From Gammaproteobacteria bacterium (GTDB lineage Bacteria > Pseudomonadota > Gammaproteobacteria > Thiotrichales > Thiotrichaceae), in the NCBI GenBank assembly GCA_018822845.1, contig JAHJJD010000013.1, positions 1-56,639 of the forward strand: DNA of 56,639 nt, written 5' to 3'. Both the position numbers and the translations under genes were made by a program. The notes under the pieces are model-generated. The model did no database searches. It was not told the DNA's origin and worked only from the letters and a program-made list of their open reading frames with translations. Within the stretch, counting starts at the first letter, position 1, and every line of letters begins with the position of its first letter. Of this stretch, positions 29,229-42,472 are shown piece by piece.

Positions 29229-30032
29229 ATGACGCCGCAAGAACTGCAAGCCCTTATCCAGCAAGGAGAAAATGCCTCTATCGAATGCAGTTCCCACTCA
29301 AGTGATAGAACACGCAGACCAGCTTACAGGGCTGGCCTCAATGATTTGAACATGGCAGCGCTGGACAGCTACTTTGCCAGCTACAGCTTCGAGTTTTCCA
29401 AGGAAACGGAAGAAGCCCGCAAGCAATTGCTCATCAATACTGACATTCTGACAACCACTGGTGAACCCACAGTTGGCGGCCTGCTGATGTTTGGCATCAA
29501 TCCAACTCGCTACCTGCCACAAGCAGCGATCATGTTTGCGCACTTTGACGGTACGGAGATTGACGCTGAACTGATCGACCGGCAGGAAATTATCGGCACA
29601 TTGCCGCAACAGGTGGATACAGCGGTGGCGGTCATCAAGAACAATCTGCTGCAACCTTCCACCATTGAAGGTACGAAGCGCAAGGATACTTCCGTCCTAC
29701 CGCCGGACAAGGTACTTCGGGAAATGGTGGTGAATGCCTGTGTACACCGCAACTACGCGATTACCGGCTCACGCATCCGCATTTTCATGTATGACGACCG
29801 AATTGAGTGCATTAGCCCTGGGCGTTTGCCCAATACCGTCACGGTGGAAAAACTGCGTTCCGGCGTATCCTACGCCTCCAATCCAGTGCTACTGAAATTC
29901 ATGGATAACCTGCGCTATATTGACCGGCTGGGGCGTGGTTTCCCGATGATTTTCCGCGAAATGCAGCAGGTGGGGAAAGCGGTAGATGTGTATGAATTTG
30001 GTGAAGAACTACAGGTAGTCCTTCCCCTATAA
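29229..30032 (+). pseudogene. AlbA_2/ATP-binding regulator, N-terminal domain deleted
   Basis: A 267-residue frame related to the AlbA_2-type (divergent AAA-4) proteins, usually about 400 residues or more. The first 19 residues (MTPQELQALIQQGENASIE) look like a true N terminus. The next roughly 20 residues are unrelated, and homology resumes at LNDLNMAALDSYFASYS. The bulk of the AlbA_2 domain is therefore missing through an internal deletion. The rest is intact: VGGLLMFGINPTRYLP, DGTEI, and the ATPase-like REMVVNACVHRNY and GRLPNTVTVEKL segments. It may be inactive or a trimmed product. Its stop abuts the decayed uvrA 3' copy. Confidence 0.7.
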
Positions 30033-30197
30033 CATCCGTTTCAGGAACTCCCCGGTAAACGACCCTTCCGGCCACTTGCTCCGGCGTCCCCACCGCAATG
30101 ATCTTCCCGCCGCGACTCCCCCCTCCGGCCCCAAATCCACCACCCAATCCGCCGTCTTGATAACATCAAGGTTGTGCTCAATCACCACCACCGTTTG
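30033..30197 (-). pseudogene. Decayed duplicate of the uvrA 3' end
   Basis: About 165 bases are clearly homologous to the 3' end of the intact uvrA (32764-32940). Read on the minus strand it encodes [25 protein letters not shown], then loses one base in a G run, then in another frame [16 protein letters not shown], and after a second indel [13 protein letters not shown] and a stop. Homology fades at about 30200 near the methyltransferase end. It is a non-functional fragment that, with the real uvrA end, brackets the restriction-modification genes. Confidence 0.9.
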
Positions 30198-30217
30198 CCT
30201 TCGCACATTTCGCAGGT

Positions 30218-31315
30218 TCAGCTAGCAAATTTAAGCTCCATGTTTTGTCCTGTTAAATATCCATCTTCTTGATGAACACCGCTACGTTCCAAGACTCTGT
30301 AAACAACCTCTGCCACCACTTGTGCCAACCAGCAAGGTACAGCATTTCCAATCTGTGAAAAGACCTTACTTTGCGAGCCACAAAATCTGTAATCCGCTGG
30401 AAAACCTTGCAACAACGCAGCTTCATCCACTGTTAACCGCCTTAGAGACATCGGGGCATCATTCGTTCCATGCGGTTTACCTCCTTTCATCAAATGGCGG
30501 TGATAGTCTTCAACCCACGGTTTAGCTGCATCAAATAAATGGGCTTCATCAATAATCGGCGTTCTATTACCCCCCATACTCGCCGGTAGTGTACTTGCCC
30601 AACCATCAGGGTTAAGCGGTCGACCCTGACCATTAAATAACATACCCGCATAAGGTGACTGCCTTAAGACAGGCTTTAATGCCAAGGTGATTTTCGCTTT
30701 GCATACCCTGTTGTTTGTTTGCGTCCCTGCTTTCCCCAATGGAAGTAAAACTTCGCGTAGCGTTGGGGGTGTAGCCTGATACTTTCTGAAAGAAGCAGTA
30801 TTAATTGGATTGACACCCTGTTTGAAACCAATAAAAAATACACGCTCTCGTGATTGCGGAATCCCCAAATCTTTTGCATTCAATGTGGTCACTGTCACGG
30901 CGTAACCCGCTTTGGAGAAACGTGCCATTAGCTTCTTTCTGACTTCGGCAAACTTTTCCAAACTGCCTAATGCCTTGACGTTTTCCATCACAAAGGCACG
31001 CGGTTGGATGAGATCAACCACATCAGCAAAACTGAAGATCAATTGGCTTCTAGGGTCGTCGGCATCCATTTTTCCTGCCACCGAAAATCCTTGGCAAGGA
31101 GGGCCACCGAACACGATATCAATATTTTTAAAACTGCCTAATGCCTGTAGGTTGGAGGTAATATTCCCCTCATAAAGTGTTGTCCCGGCGTGATTTGCCC
31201 TGAATGTCTGGCAAGCATAAGTATCTATTTCATTCGCGGCAATGACCTCGAAACCTGCCCGTTTGAAACCGACATCCATCCCACCTGCACCCGAAAACAA
31301 GGAAACAGCTTTCAT
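30218..31315 (-). CDS. DNA (cytosine-5-)-methyltransferase of a type II R-M system
   Basis: C5-cytosine methyltransferase of 365 residues. Motif [13 protein letters not shown], motif [11 protein letters not shown] with the catalytic cysteine, motif VI MENVKAL, motif [14 protein letters not shown] and motif X QIGNAVP are all present, so it should be active. The start MKAVSLFSG (31315) is preferred over the ATG at 31330 because it places motif I at the very N terminus. It is divergent from the HTH and endonuclease genes with fewer than 30 bases between starts, so the shared promoter region is very compact. The target sequence cannot be read directly. The neighbouring nuclease suggests GAGCTC. 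Confidence 0.95.
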   Translation of the reverse strand: MKAVSLFSGAGGMDVGFKRAGFEVIAANEIDTYACQTFRANHAGTTLYEGNITSNLQALGSFKNIDIVFGGPPCQGFSVAGKMDADDPRSQLIFSFADVVDLIQPRAFVMENVKALGSLEKFAEVRKKLMARFSKAGYAVTVTTLNAKDLGIPQSRERVFFIGFKQGVNPINTASFRKYQATPPTLREVLLPLGKAGTQTNNRVCKAKITLALKPVLRQSPYAGMLFNGQGRPLNPDGWASTLPASMGGNRTPIIDEAHLFDAAKPWVEDYHRHLMKGGKPHGTNDAPMSLRRLTVDEAALLQGFPADYRFCGSQSKVFSQIGNAVPCWLAQVVAEVVYRVLERSGVHQEDGYLTGQNMELKFAS

Positions 31316-31343
31316 ATTGAAATATTCCATTTACGAATAATTT

Positions 31344-31628
31344 ATGAATCATAGCATCATCCACTCTATGAAGAAAGACAAGTCTATCCATGACCTACGG
31401 TATCACTCGCTGATCGAAGCCCTCACCAGCGAGCGCAAGCGTTTGAATATTTCTCAAGCTGAACTTGCCAACAAAGTAGGCATGAATCAGTCAGACATAT
31501 CCAAAATCGAGCAACTTGAACGGCGGCTGGATGTCTTGGAATTTGTGCGTATTCTGGAAGCTTTCCGAATCAGTGAAAACAAACATTTTTCTGAAAAAAT
31601 AACCGATTTACTAGGCATGGAAATTTAA
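31344..31628 (+). CDS. XRE-family HTH protein, probable R-M controller
   Basis: A 94-residue protein with one helix-turn-helix: RLNISQAELANKVGMNQSDISKIEQLERR at about residues 31-59, reported here as a family match. Small XRE proteins set directly before a restriction endonuclease are typically controller (C) proteins that delay nuclease expression. Its stop overlaps the endonuclease start (TAATG). The start may be ATG 31344 or 31368. No clear C-box palindrome was found in the short divergent spacer. Confidence 0.85.
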   Translation: MNHSIIHSMKKDKSIHDLRYHSLIEALTSERKRLNISQAELANKVGMNQSDISKIEQLERRLDVLEFVRILEAFRISENKHFSEKITDLLGMEI

Positions 31629-32716
31629 TGAACGTATCGGAACGCAACGAAGATGCCAAATATTACGTCAACGCTAAACTAATGCGGGCTGAGACATTAC
31701 AGGAACCTGACTTCCATGATTTGCTCACTGGAATGCCCGAAGTCCGCAACCTGCTGACAAACTTGATAGAAATTCATGCCAAGGGCTTTCGTGGTGTTGT
31801 TTTGACCGCTTTAGTGGGCATACACATCAACCCAGAATACGACCCACTCAACGATTTTTACGGATGTAATCCACGAGCCATTTTTGAAGAAGGCATTTGG
31901 TATGCTTTGACTGAAAAAGGTATTCCTTGCGGCAAGTCAGACCCGCTCAATGTGGCAAAAAACATCAGCCAACTGAATGAAGCTTGGGCAAAAGGCAAAC
32001 GCCCTGAAACCGCAGCTGGTGCTGCTGTCAGTTTCTTGCGGATGGTTATGGAGAGCAAAGGCAAACAAAGAGCCAGTTTGATTGATTACTTCTTTTTCAG
32101 ATTGCTCTGCTATACACACCAGCTACACCAGCAAGTAGTTGCCACTACCAACACTGCCGGGGAAAGCACACGACAAATAGCAGGGAAACTCGCAACATTC
32201 TGTGTTGAATACCCTGAAGCAGGGAACATACCACAATTTGTTATCGCCAAATTATTGGCATCGTTTTATGCAGGTTCTACCATCACTGTTCATGGCGGGG
32301 ATGAAAGCGTCTTCGGCACGAATACAACATCAAAAAAACCTGCCGATATTTGGACAAGTCAAAGTGGGGAAATCCTGAATCTGTATGAAGTCACCGTCAA
32401 AAAGATCAATCTGAAAAGGCTTGATGACTGCATTGATGCGCTACGGGGACTTGGTAGTTTGGGTAAGCCCGTCACCTTCATTTGTCGCATTCCCGAAGAC
32501 ACCATAGAACTCGCCCTAGACGGAAACACTCGCCACTACAAAGGAAAAACCTTTGATTTTATTGATATAAGAGAGTTTATTTTTGTAGTTTCAACCTTAC
32601 TGACCCCAGTACAAATGCTGGCTTTCTTGAGCGAACTTCAAACATTTGTGACCGACATTAATATTTCCACTAAGACGAAACAGGGCTGGAACAGCATCTT
32701 CCAACAAAAGGACTAA
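31628..32716 (+). CDS. Type II restriction endonuclease, SacI-like family
   Basis: A 362-residue protein. The segments LVGIHINPEYDPLNDFYGCNPR, here cited only by position (residues 63-84), and EEGIWYALTEKGIPCGKSDPLNVAKN (88-113) look like the SacI restriction endonuclease family (target GAGCTC), as recalled rather than searched. Candidate PD-(D/E)xK-like residues are Asp240 in KKPADIW and Glu254/Lys258 in LYEVTVK. Translation is coupled to the HTH gene. GC content is lower than that of flanking housekeeping genes, in line with acquisition. The gene ends 50 bases before the uvrA stop codon, convergent to it. Confidence 0.7.
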   Translation: MNVSERNEDAKYYVNAKLMRAETLQEPDFHDLLTGMPEVRNLLTNLIEIHAKGFRGVVLTALVGIHINPEYDPLNDFYGCNPRAIFEEGIWYALTEKGIPCGKSDPLNVAKNISQLNEAWAKGKRPETAAGAAVSFLRMVMESKGKQRASLIDYFFFRLLCYTHQLHQQVVATTNTAGESTRQIAGKLATFCVEYPEAGNIPQFVIAKLLASFYAGSTITVHGGDESVFGTNTTSKKPADIWTSQSGEILNLYEVTVKKINLKRLDDCIDALRGLGSLGKPVTFICRIPEDTIELALDGNTRHYKGKTFDFIDIREFIFVVSTLLTPVQMLAFLSELQTFVTDINISTKTKQGWNSIFQQKD

Positions 32717-32766
32717 CCGCCTTGGTAAAATCCATTCGCTCCAAGAAACGGGGCTGTTTTGGTGTA

Positions 32767-35712
32767 TCACAACATCCGCTTGAGGAACTCCCCCGTAAAC
32801 GACCCCTCAGTTTCTGCCACCTGCTCCGGTGTCCCCACCGCAATAATATGCCCCCCACGACTTCCACCTTCCGGCCCCAAATCCACCACCCAATCCGCTG
32901 TCTTAATCACATCCAGATTATGCTCGATCACCACCACGGTATTGCCGCCATCGCGCAAGCGGTGCAGCACTTGCAGCAACTGATCAACGTCGTGGAAATG
33001 CAGCCCCGTGGTCGGCTCATCCAGAATATAAATCGTCTTGCCGGTGCCGCGTTTGGAAAGCTCTTTCGCCAGCTTGACCCGCTGCGCTTCGCCGCCCGAT
33101 AGCGTGGTGGCATTCTGCCCCAGCGTGATGTACGACAGCCCCACGTCCATCAGCGTTTGCAGTTTGGTGTGGATCGACGGCACGGCGGCGAAGAATTCGC
33201 AGGCATCTTCCACCGTCATCGCCAGCACTTCGCTGATGTTCTTGCCTTTGTAGCGGATGTCGAGGGTTTCGCGGTTGTAACGCTTGCCTTCACACACTTC
33301 GCAAGTCACGTACACGTCTGGCAAAAAGTGCATTTCGACCTTGATCAAACCATCGCCGGAACACGCTTCGCAACGTCCGCCCTTGACGTTGAACGAAAAC
33401 CGTCCCGGTAAATAGCCGCGTGAGCGTGCTTCTTGCGTCGCCGCGAACATATCCCGGATCGCGGTAAACACGCCCGTGTAGGTCGCGGGGTTGGAACGCG
33501 GGGTGCGCCCAATCGGGCTTTGGTCAATGTCGATGATTTTGTCGATTTGCTCCACGCCCAGCACTTCGCGCACCGGGGCAACCTCCACGCTGCTGTCGTG
33601 CAGATGCCGCGCCAGAAACGGGTACAGCGTGCGGTTGATCAGCGTCGATTTGCCCGAACCGGACACGCCGGTGATGCAGGTCAGCAGCCCCAGCGGAATT
33701 TCCAGCGTTACGTCATTGAGGTTATTGCCGGTCGCGCCGATCAGTTTGATGGTGCGCTCAGGGTTGAACGGGGTGCGTTGCGCGGGCATGGTGATTTTGC
33801 GCCGCCCGGACATGAATTGCCCCGTCACCGAATCCGGCGTGGCAAACACTTCTTCCGGTGTGCCTTGCGCAATAATGTAACCGCCATGTACACCCGCGCC
33901 AGGGCCAATATCCAGCACATGGTCGGCGGAACGGATCGCGTCTTCGTCATGCTCGACCACGATCACGGTATTGCCAAGGTCACGCAGGCGGAACAGCGTT
34001 TTCAGCAAACGGGCGTTGTCGCGCTGGTGCAAACCGATGGACGGCTCATCCAGCACGTACATCACCCCGACCAGCCCCGCGCCAATCTGCGACGCGAGGC
34101 GGATGCGTTGCGCTTCGCCGCCGGACAGCGTTTCCGCGCTGCGGCTCAGGGTCAAATAATCCAGCCCGACGTTGACCAAAAATTCCAGGCGCAAGGCAAT
34201 TTCGCGCAAAATCTTGTCGGCAATTTGCCCCTGCGTCCCCGGCAAATTCAGGCTGCGGAAAAACGCATGGCTTTCGCCAATCGGCAAATGCGTAATCGCT
34301 GGCAAATTGCGCCCCGCGATGAACACGTTGCGCGCCTGTTCGTTCAAGCGTGTGCCGCCGCAATCCGGGCAAGCGCGGCTGGCAAGGTATTTCGCCAATT
34401 CTTCGCGCACCGCACTCGAATCGGTTTCGCGATAACGGCGTTTGAGGTTGTTTAATACGCCTTCAAACGGGTGGGCGCGCTTGTATACCTGCCCTTTCTG
34501 GCCGATGTAGGTGAATTCGATTTCCTTCAGGCCACTGCCTTGCAGGATCAGCTTTTGCACTGCTTCGGGCAATTCCTCCCACGGCTGCTCTACATCGAAG
34601 CCGTAGTAGTCGGAAAGCGATGTCAGCATCTGGAAGTAATAGGCGTTGCGCCGATCCCAGCCGCGTACCGCGCCGCCCGCAAGACTCAGGTGCGGATTGG
34701 AAACCACCCGTTGCGGGTCGAAAAACTGTTCCACGCCCAAGCCGTCGCAGGTCTGGCACGCGCCAGCGGGTGCGTTGAACGAGAACAAGCGCGGTTCGAG
34801 TTCGGTCAGCGACCAGCCGCAATGTGGGCAGGCGTAGTTGGCGGAGAATACGAGTTGGGTAGTTCCGGAAATGTTCCCTTCGACTCCACTTCGACTCCGC
34901 TCAGCGCCAGCGCTCAGGGAACGGCTACCCCCCGCGCCCTGAGCGCTACTGCCCGTGCCCTGAGCGGAGTCGAAGGGCGAAGCCAACTTTTCCCCATCCA
35001 TAGACGCCACAATAGCAATGCCATTGGCGAGTTTCAGCGCGGTTTCAAACGACTCCGCGAGGCGCAACTGCATATCGTCGCGCACTTTGAAACGGTCAAT
35101 CACCACTTCGATGGTGTGTTTCTTGCGCAGTTCCAGCGTCGGTGGCACATCCAGTTCGTAGACCACGCCATTCACCCGTGCCCGCAAATAGCCTTGCGCA
35201 CGCAACGAATCAAACAATTGCACATGCTCGCCCTTGCGTTCGCGCACCACCGGGGCAAGCAACATCAGCTTGCTGCCTTCGGGCAAACTCAACACCTGAT
35301 CAACCATCTGACTGACGGTTTGCACTTGTAAATCAACGTGATGCGTGGGGCAACGCGGCACACCTGCCCGCGCATACAGCAGGCGCAGGTAGTCGTAAAT
35401 CTCGGTGATCGTGCCGACTGTGGAACGCGGGTTGTGCGAGGTGGTTTTCTGCTCGATGGAAATCGCCGGGGAAAGCCCTTCGATGTGGTCAATGTCCGGC
35501 TTTTCCATCATCGACAAGAACTGGCGGGCGTAGGCGGACAGCGATTCGACGTAACGCCGCTGCCCTTCCGCAAAGATCGTGTCGAACGCCAGCGACGACT
35601 TGCCCGAACCCGACAAGCCCGTGATCACGATCAGCTTGTCACGCGGCAGATCGAGGTCGATGTTTTTCAGGTTGTGGGTGCGTGCGCCGCGAATGCGGAT
35701 GAATTTTTCCAT
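32767..35712 (-). CDS. uvrA: Excinuclease ABC subunit A
   Basis: DNA damage-recognition ATPase of nucleotide excision repair, about 981 residues. It has two ABC modules: Walker [10 protein letters not shown] and GVSGSGKST, signatures LSGGEAQRI and LSGGEAQRV, and Walker [10 protein letters not shown] and LDEPTTGLH. Zinc sites are at CPHCGW...CQTC and CEACSGDG...CEVC. The start [14 protein letters not shown] (ATG 35712) matches the family. A TTG 24 bases upstream is possible. Relative to E. coli UvrA it carries an insertion at about residues 243-279 (SPFDSAQGT...[10 protein letters not shown]), directly before the first zinc module and built from the same palindromic repeats as in pepN and parE. 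The 3' end is duplicated at 30.0-30.2 kb. Confidence 0.97.
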   Translation of the reverse strand: MEKFIRIRGARTHNLKNIDLDLPRDKLIVITGLSGSGKSSLAFDTIFAEGQRRYVESLSAYARQFLSMMEKPDIDHIEGLSPAISIEQKTTSHNPRSTVGTITEIYDYLRLLYARAGVPRCPTHHVDLQVQTVSQMVDQVLSLPEGSKLMLLAPVVRERKGEHVQLFDSLRAQGYLRARVNGVVYELDVPPTLELRKKHTIEVVIDRFKVRDDMQLRLAESFETALKLANGIAIVASMDGEKLASPFDSAQGTGSSAQGAGGSRSLSAGAERSRSGVEGNISGTTQLVFSANYACPHCGWSLTELEPRLFSFNAPAGACQTCDGLGVEQFFDPQRVVSNPHLSLAGGAVRGWDRRNAYYFQMLTSLSDYYGFDVEQPWEELPEAVQKLILQGSGLKEIEFTYIGQKGQVYKRAHPFEGVLNNLKRRYRETDSSAVREELAKYLASRACPDCGGTRLNEQARNVFIAGRNLPAITHLPIGESHAFFRSLNLPGTQGQIADKILREIALRLEFLVNVGLDYLTLSRSAETLSGGEAQRIRLASQIGAGLVGVMYVLDEPSIGLHQRDNARLLKTLFRLRDLGNTVIVVEHDEDAIRSADHVLDIGPGAGVHGGYIIAQGTPEEVFATPDSVTGQFMSGRRKITMPAQRTPFNPERTIKLIGATGNNLNDVTLEIPLGLLTCITGVSGSGKSTLINRTLYPFLARHLHDSSVEVAPVREVLGVEQIDKIIDIDQSPIGRTPRSNPATYTGVFTAIRDMFAATQEARSRGYLPGRFSFNVKGGRCEACSGDGLIKVEMHFLPDVYVTCEVCEGKRYNRETLDIRYKGKNISEVLAMTVEDACEFFAAVPSIHTKLQTLMDVGLSYITLGQNATTLSGGEAQRVKLAKELSKRGTGKTIYILDEPTTGLHFHDVDQLLQVLHRLRDGGNTVVVIEHNLDVIKTADWVVDLGPEGGSRGGHIIAVGTPEQVAETEGSFTGEFLKRML
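34876..34985. repeat. In-frame GC-rich palindromic repeats inside uvrA
   Basis: Several copies in both orientations of the core CCTTCGACTCCGCTCAG, including CCCTTCGACTCC, TTCGACTCCGCTCAGCGC and CCTGAGCGGAGTCGAAGGG, are arranged as nested inverted repeats. On the coding strand they translate as [18 protein letters not shown] and GVEG with no stop codon. Absent from the UvrA family as I know it. Confidence 0.88.
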
Positions 35713-35851
35713 GGGTGTGGGTTCGTTGCCGGACAAACCCGGTATGGTAGCAGGTTTCGTATAACAGCGAGATTCCCTGATAAGAAATCAGCATACGCAA
35801 TGTCTGCTAAAACGCGCTATCATGCAGCTTAATCCTCACCAAGAGCACCTC

Positions 35852-37228
35852 ATGCTGAACGCCTTCGCCCACCTGAATCTGCCTGCCCCGCAGCTCACCA
35901 ACCTCAGTAATCTCGGTTACCGACAGATGACGCCCATCCAGGCCGAAGCCTTGCCACAAGCCCTGCAAGGCGCTGACCTGATCGCGCAGGCGAAAACCGG
36001 CAGCGGCAAAACCGCCGTATTCGCCATTACCCTGCTGGCCAAACTGAATCCACAGAATTTCAGCGTGCAGGCATTGGTGCTCTGCCCTACCCGTGAACTG
36101 AGTACGCAGGTAGCGCATGAAATCCGCCGTCTGGCGCGTTTCCAGCCAAACATCAAGGTCGTTATCCTGTGCGGCGGGCAGCCACTCGCCCCGCAAGCCG
36201 CCTCGCTGGAATACGGAGCACATATCGTGGTCGGCACACCGGGGCGTCTCAACGATCACCTCAACAGGCAAACCCTCGACCTGCGCAGTGTCAACACGCT
36301 GGTGCTGGACGAAGCCGACCGGATGCTGGAAATGGGCTTTCTGGAAGACATCGAAACCATCATCGCCGCCACGCCGCACTACCGCCAGACCCTGCTGTTT
36401 TCCGCTACCTACCCCGACGATATCCGCGCCCTCAGCGCCCGTTTTCAGCGGCAGCCGGTAGAAATCAAGGTCGAATCCCTGCACAGTACCAGCACCATCG
36501 AGCAACAATCCTACCTCTGCGAGAAAAGCGCGCGGCTCAACGCGCTGGTTGCCCTGCTTGCCCACTACAAGCCAGGGTCAGCCGTCATTTTCTGCAACAT
36601 GAAAGCCGCTGTACGCGAAGTCACCGACCACCTCCAGCAACTCGGTTTCAGCGTCAAAGCCCTGCATGGCGAAATGGAACAGCGTGACCGCGACCAGGTA
36701 TTCGTGCAATTCAAACACCAGAGTTTCAGCCTGCTGGTCGCAACCGACGTAGCGGCGCGCGGGCTGGACATCGAAGACCTGCCCTGCGTCATCAATTACG
36801 ACCTGCCGCATGACCCGGAAATCTACATCCACCGTATCGGTCGTACCGGGCGCGCAGGCAAGGAAGGCATGGCACTCAACCTGCTGACCGACGCCGAACG
36901 CCACAAGCTGACCGGCATCGGCGAATACCAGCAAGCCACTCTCGATTTCGAGGTGATCGACGCACTCGCAGGTGCCAGCCCGTCACCGCAAACGCCACCC
37001 AACGTCACCCTCTGCATTGGTGCAGGCCGCAAGGAAAAAATCCGCCCCGGCGACATCCTCGGAGCCCTGACTGGCGCAGGCGGAATTGATGGCAAGTCTG
37101 TGGGGAAAATCGACGTACTGGATTATGCCGCCTACGTTGCAGTTGAGCGCAACGTAGCCAAACAGGCGCTGGCGCAACTGAACAATGGCAAAATCAAGGG
37201 ACGCAAGTTCCGCGTCAGCACGCTGTAA
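35852..37228 (+). CDS. dbpA: ATP-dependent RNA helicase DbpA
   Basis: DEAD-box helicase of 458 residues that acts in 50S ribosome assembly by binding 23S rRNA hairpin 92. Motifs: Q motif (MTPIQAEALPQ), AKTGSGKT, PTRELSTQV, DEAD at LDEADRMLEMGF, SAT at FSATYP, and HRIGRTGRAGKEG. The C-terminal RNA-binding domain that defines DbpA is present (LCIGAGRKEKIRPGDILGAL). The start at 35852 aligns MLNAFAHLNLP with the E. coli N terminus. An in-frame ATG at 35822 is the alternative. Confidence 0.95.
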   Translation: MLNAFAHLNLPAPQLTNLSNLGYRQMTPIQAEALPQALQGADLIAQAKTGSGKTAVFAITLLAKLNPQNFSVQALVLCPTRELSTQVAHEIRRLARFQPNIKVVILCGGQPLAPQAASLEYGAHIVVGTPGRLNDHLNRQTLDLRSVNTLVLDEADRMLEMGFLEDIETIIAATPHYRQTLLFSATYPDDIRALSARFQRQPVEIKVESLHSTSTIEQQSYLCEKSARLNALVALLAHYKPGSAVIFCNMKAAVREVTDHLQQLGFSVKALHGEMEQRDRDQVFVQFKHQSFSLLVATDVAARGLDIEDLPCVINYDLPHDPEIYIHRIGRTGRAGKEGMALNLLTDAERHKLTGIGEYQQATLDFEVIDALAGASPSPQTPPNVTLCIGAGRKEKIRPGDILGALTGAGGIDGKSVGKIDVLDYAAYVAVERNVAKQALAQLNNGKIKGRKFRVSTL

Positions 37229-37237
37229 GCCTCGCGC

Positions 37238-38203
37238 CTACAACTGGTTGCGCAACATCAGTTCACCGGGGTGCGGAGCCATGTAATACTGCCGCTCGAT
37301 ATACGGTTGCGGATGCCGCCGGAAATGGTGTTTCAGCAAGGTGACCGGCACAATCAGCGGCACGTAGCCCTTACGGTACTGGTGGATGGTATCGAGCAAT
37401 TCCTCCCGGTCACCTGCATCAAGCTGCGCTTTCAGATAGCCCATCAGGTGTTGCAGCACGTTGGCATGCTGCCCGCGCGAAACCCGTTTCGACAGCGTTT
37501 CCATCAGCAAGCGGATGTAATCTTCCGCCAGTTGCCGCAAGTCTGCACTTTTGCCGACCCGCGCAATCATTTGCCCGAGTTCCTGTGCGTTTTCCTGATC
37601 ATGCGCCATCAGCAGGTATTTGTGGCCGGAATGGAAATCGACCAGTGCAGCAGGCGTGAGACCGGAAGCCTCCAGCTCCCGCCAGCGGTGATAGACGAAT
37701 ACCCGCCCGATGAAATTTTCACGCAGTATCGGGTCGCACAAACGGCCCTCCTCTTCCATCGGCAGCAGCGGGAAACGCGCTTGCAGCTTACGCGCGAAAA
37801 TGCCCATACCGTCACGCTCGGGCGGCAGATTGGGGCGTTCCGGGTGGTAGACCTTGACCCGCTCCATGCCGCAACTTGGCGAGTTTTTCTTGAGGATGTA
37901 ACCACACACCTGCTCCAGTTGTGGAATCACTCCGTCGATGTAGCGTTCCAGCTTGCCGGTGTGGTCGATACTGGCATTCTTCACCTCCAGCGCACGGATG
38001 TCGCCTGCCTGCCGCACCAGATGGATGGTCGGGCGTGGAATCCCCAGCCCCACCGACACTTCCGGGCACAGCGGCACAAAGTCAAAGTATTGGCTGAGCG
38101 TGTTGCTGATGTAGGCATCGCGTTTATGACCACCGTCGTAGCGGACTTCATGCCCGACCAGACAGGCGCTGACGCCAATTTTGATACGTTCGTAGTCGTG
38201 CAT
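37238..38203 (-). CDS. DUF523-DUF1722 fusion protein (TudS/YbgA type)
   Basis: A 321-residue two-domain protein. The N-terminal DUF523 domain carries Cys14, Cys46 and Cys111 (SACLVG, PLCPEV, SPSCGM), the spacing of the three-cysteine 4Fe-4S site of TudS-type thiouracil desulfidases. The C-terminal part, from about residue 190, is the DUF1722/YbgA domain (HSGHKYLLMAHD). The combined form is common in proteobacteria, and a desulfidase role is inference from family. Its start overlaps the peroxidase stop by one base (TGATG), so the two are translationally coupled. Confidence 0.88.
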   Translation of the reverse strand: MHDYERIKIGVSACLVGHEVRYDGGHKRDAYISNTLSQYFDFVPLCPEVSVGLGIPRPTIHLVRQAGDIRALEVKNASIDHTGKLERYIDGVIPQLEQVCGYILKKNSPSCGMERVKVYHPERPNLPPERDGMGIFARKLQARFPLLPMEEEGRLCDPILRENFIGRVFVYHRWRELEASGLTPAALVDFHSGHKYLLMAHDQENAQELGQMIARVGKSADLRQLAEDYIRLLMETLSKRVSRGQHANVLQHLMGYLKAQLDAGDREELLDTIHQYRKGYVPLIVPVTLLKHHFRRHPQPYIERQYYMAPHPGELMLRNQL

Positions 38204-38775
38204 CAGGGCAGGTTCGCTTCAATCAGTTTGACCAGCTTATCGCTTTGCGGGGTAACGAAGCTGGAAAAGCTGCCGATCAGCTCCCCCTTGGTGTTGAGTA
38301 CGTATTTATGGAAATTCCATTTCGGGTACTCGCCCGCCATTTCCCCCAAGGTCTGGTAGATAGGCGAAGCATTGGCCTTGGCTGCCTGGGTTTTCTCGAA
38401 CATGGGGAATTTCACACCATAGGTAAGCTGGCAGAATTCCTTGATTTCCTGTTCCGAACCGGGGTCTTGCCCGGCAAAATCGTTGGAGGGGAAACCGAGC
38501 ACCACCAGCCCACGATCCTGGTAATCGCTGTAAAGCTTTTCCAGCCCCTCGAATTGCGGGGTGAAACCGCACTTGCTGGCCGTGTTGACGATGATCACCA
38601 CCTTGCCCTGATAGGTTTGGCAAAGGTTGACCTGCTTGTCGCTACCCAGCTCACGCACGGTGAAATTCAGCGCTGCCGGGCAACCGTTTTCCGTCGCCGG
38701 GCCTTTGACCGGTTCCGCCATCAGTGTGGTGGAAGCGAAGAAACTGGCCGCCAGCGCGAAGAGCTGCTTGTACAT
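38203..38775 (-). CDS. Periplasmic glutathione peroxidase family protein
   Basis: Thiol peroxidase of 190 residues with a signal peptide ending near TLMA-EP, so it should be exported. The active site is complete: Cys69 (TASKCGFT), Gln103 (FAGQDPG) and Trp153-Asn154 (PKWNFHKY). Cys117 in the EFCQLTYG segment is a likely resolving cysteine, which suggests thioredoxin-like rather than glutathione reduction. Upstream partner of the DUF523-DUF1722 gene with a one-base overlap. A 174-base spacer separates it from the divergent parE. Confidence 0.92.
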   Translation of the reverse strand: MYKQLFALAASFFASTTLMAEPVKGPATENGCPAALNFTVRELGSDKQVNLCQTYQGKVVIIVNTASKCGFTPQFEGLEKLYSDYQDRGLVVLGFPSNDFAGQDPGSEQEIKEFCQLTYGVKFPMFEKTQAAKANASPIYQTLGEMAGEYPKWNFHKYVLNTKGELIGSFSSFVTPQSDKLVKLIEANLP

Positions 38776-38937
38776 GGTTGGTGGTTCCTGCTATTGAATT
38801 GCAGGTATTGTCCCACTTTTGTACGGGTATCGGTGAATAGGCGCAGGTAAAGAGGGGGAAAGAAACCCATCCCAACCCTTTACGCCAGCCCCCTAACCCG
38901 CTATTTTGACGCGCATCCAGATATAACCTGACCATAG

Positions 38938-42468
<3,531 letters not shown>

Positions 42469-42472
<4 letters not shown>

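Noticed and set aside
29899-30147. Independent small minus-strand gene
   Set aside because: Its readable part is a frameshifted piece of the uvrA 3' copy running into the antisense of the AlbA-type gene.
33433-34455. 340-codon plus-strand frame opposite uvrA
   Set aside because: Antisense shadow. The opposite strand encodes intact UvrA ABC and zinc motifs throughout.
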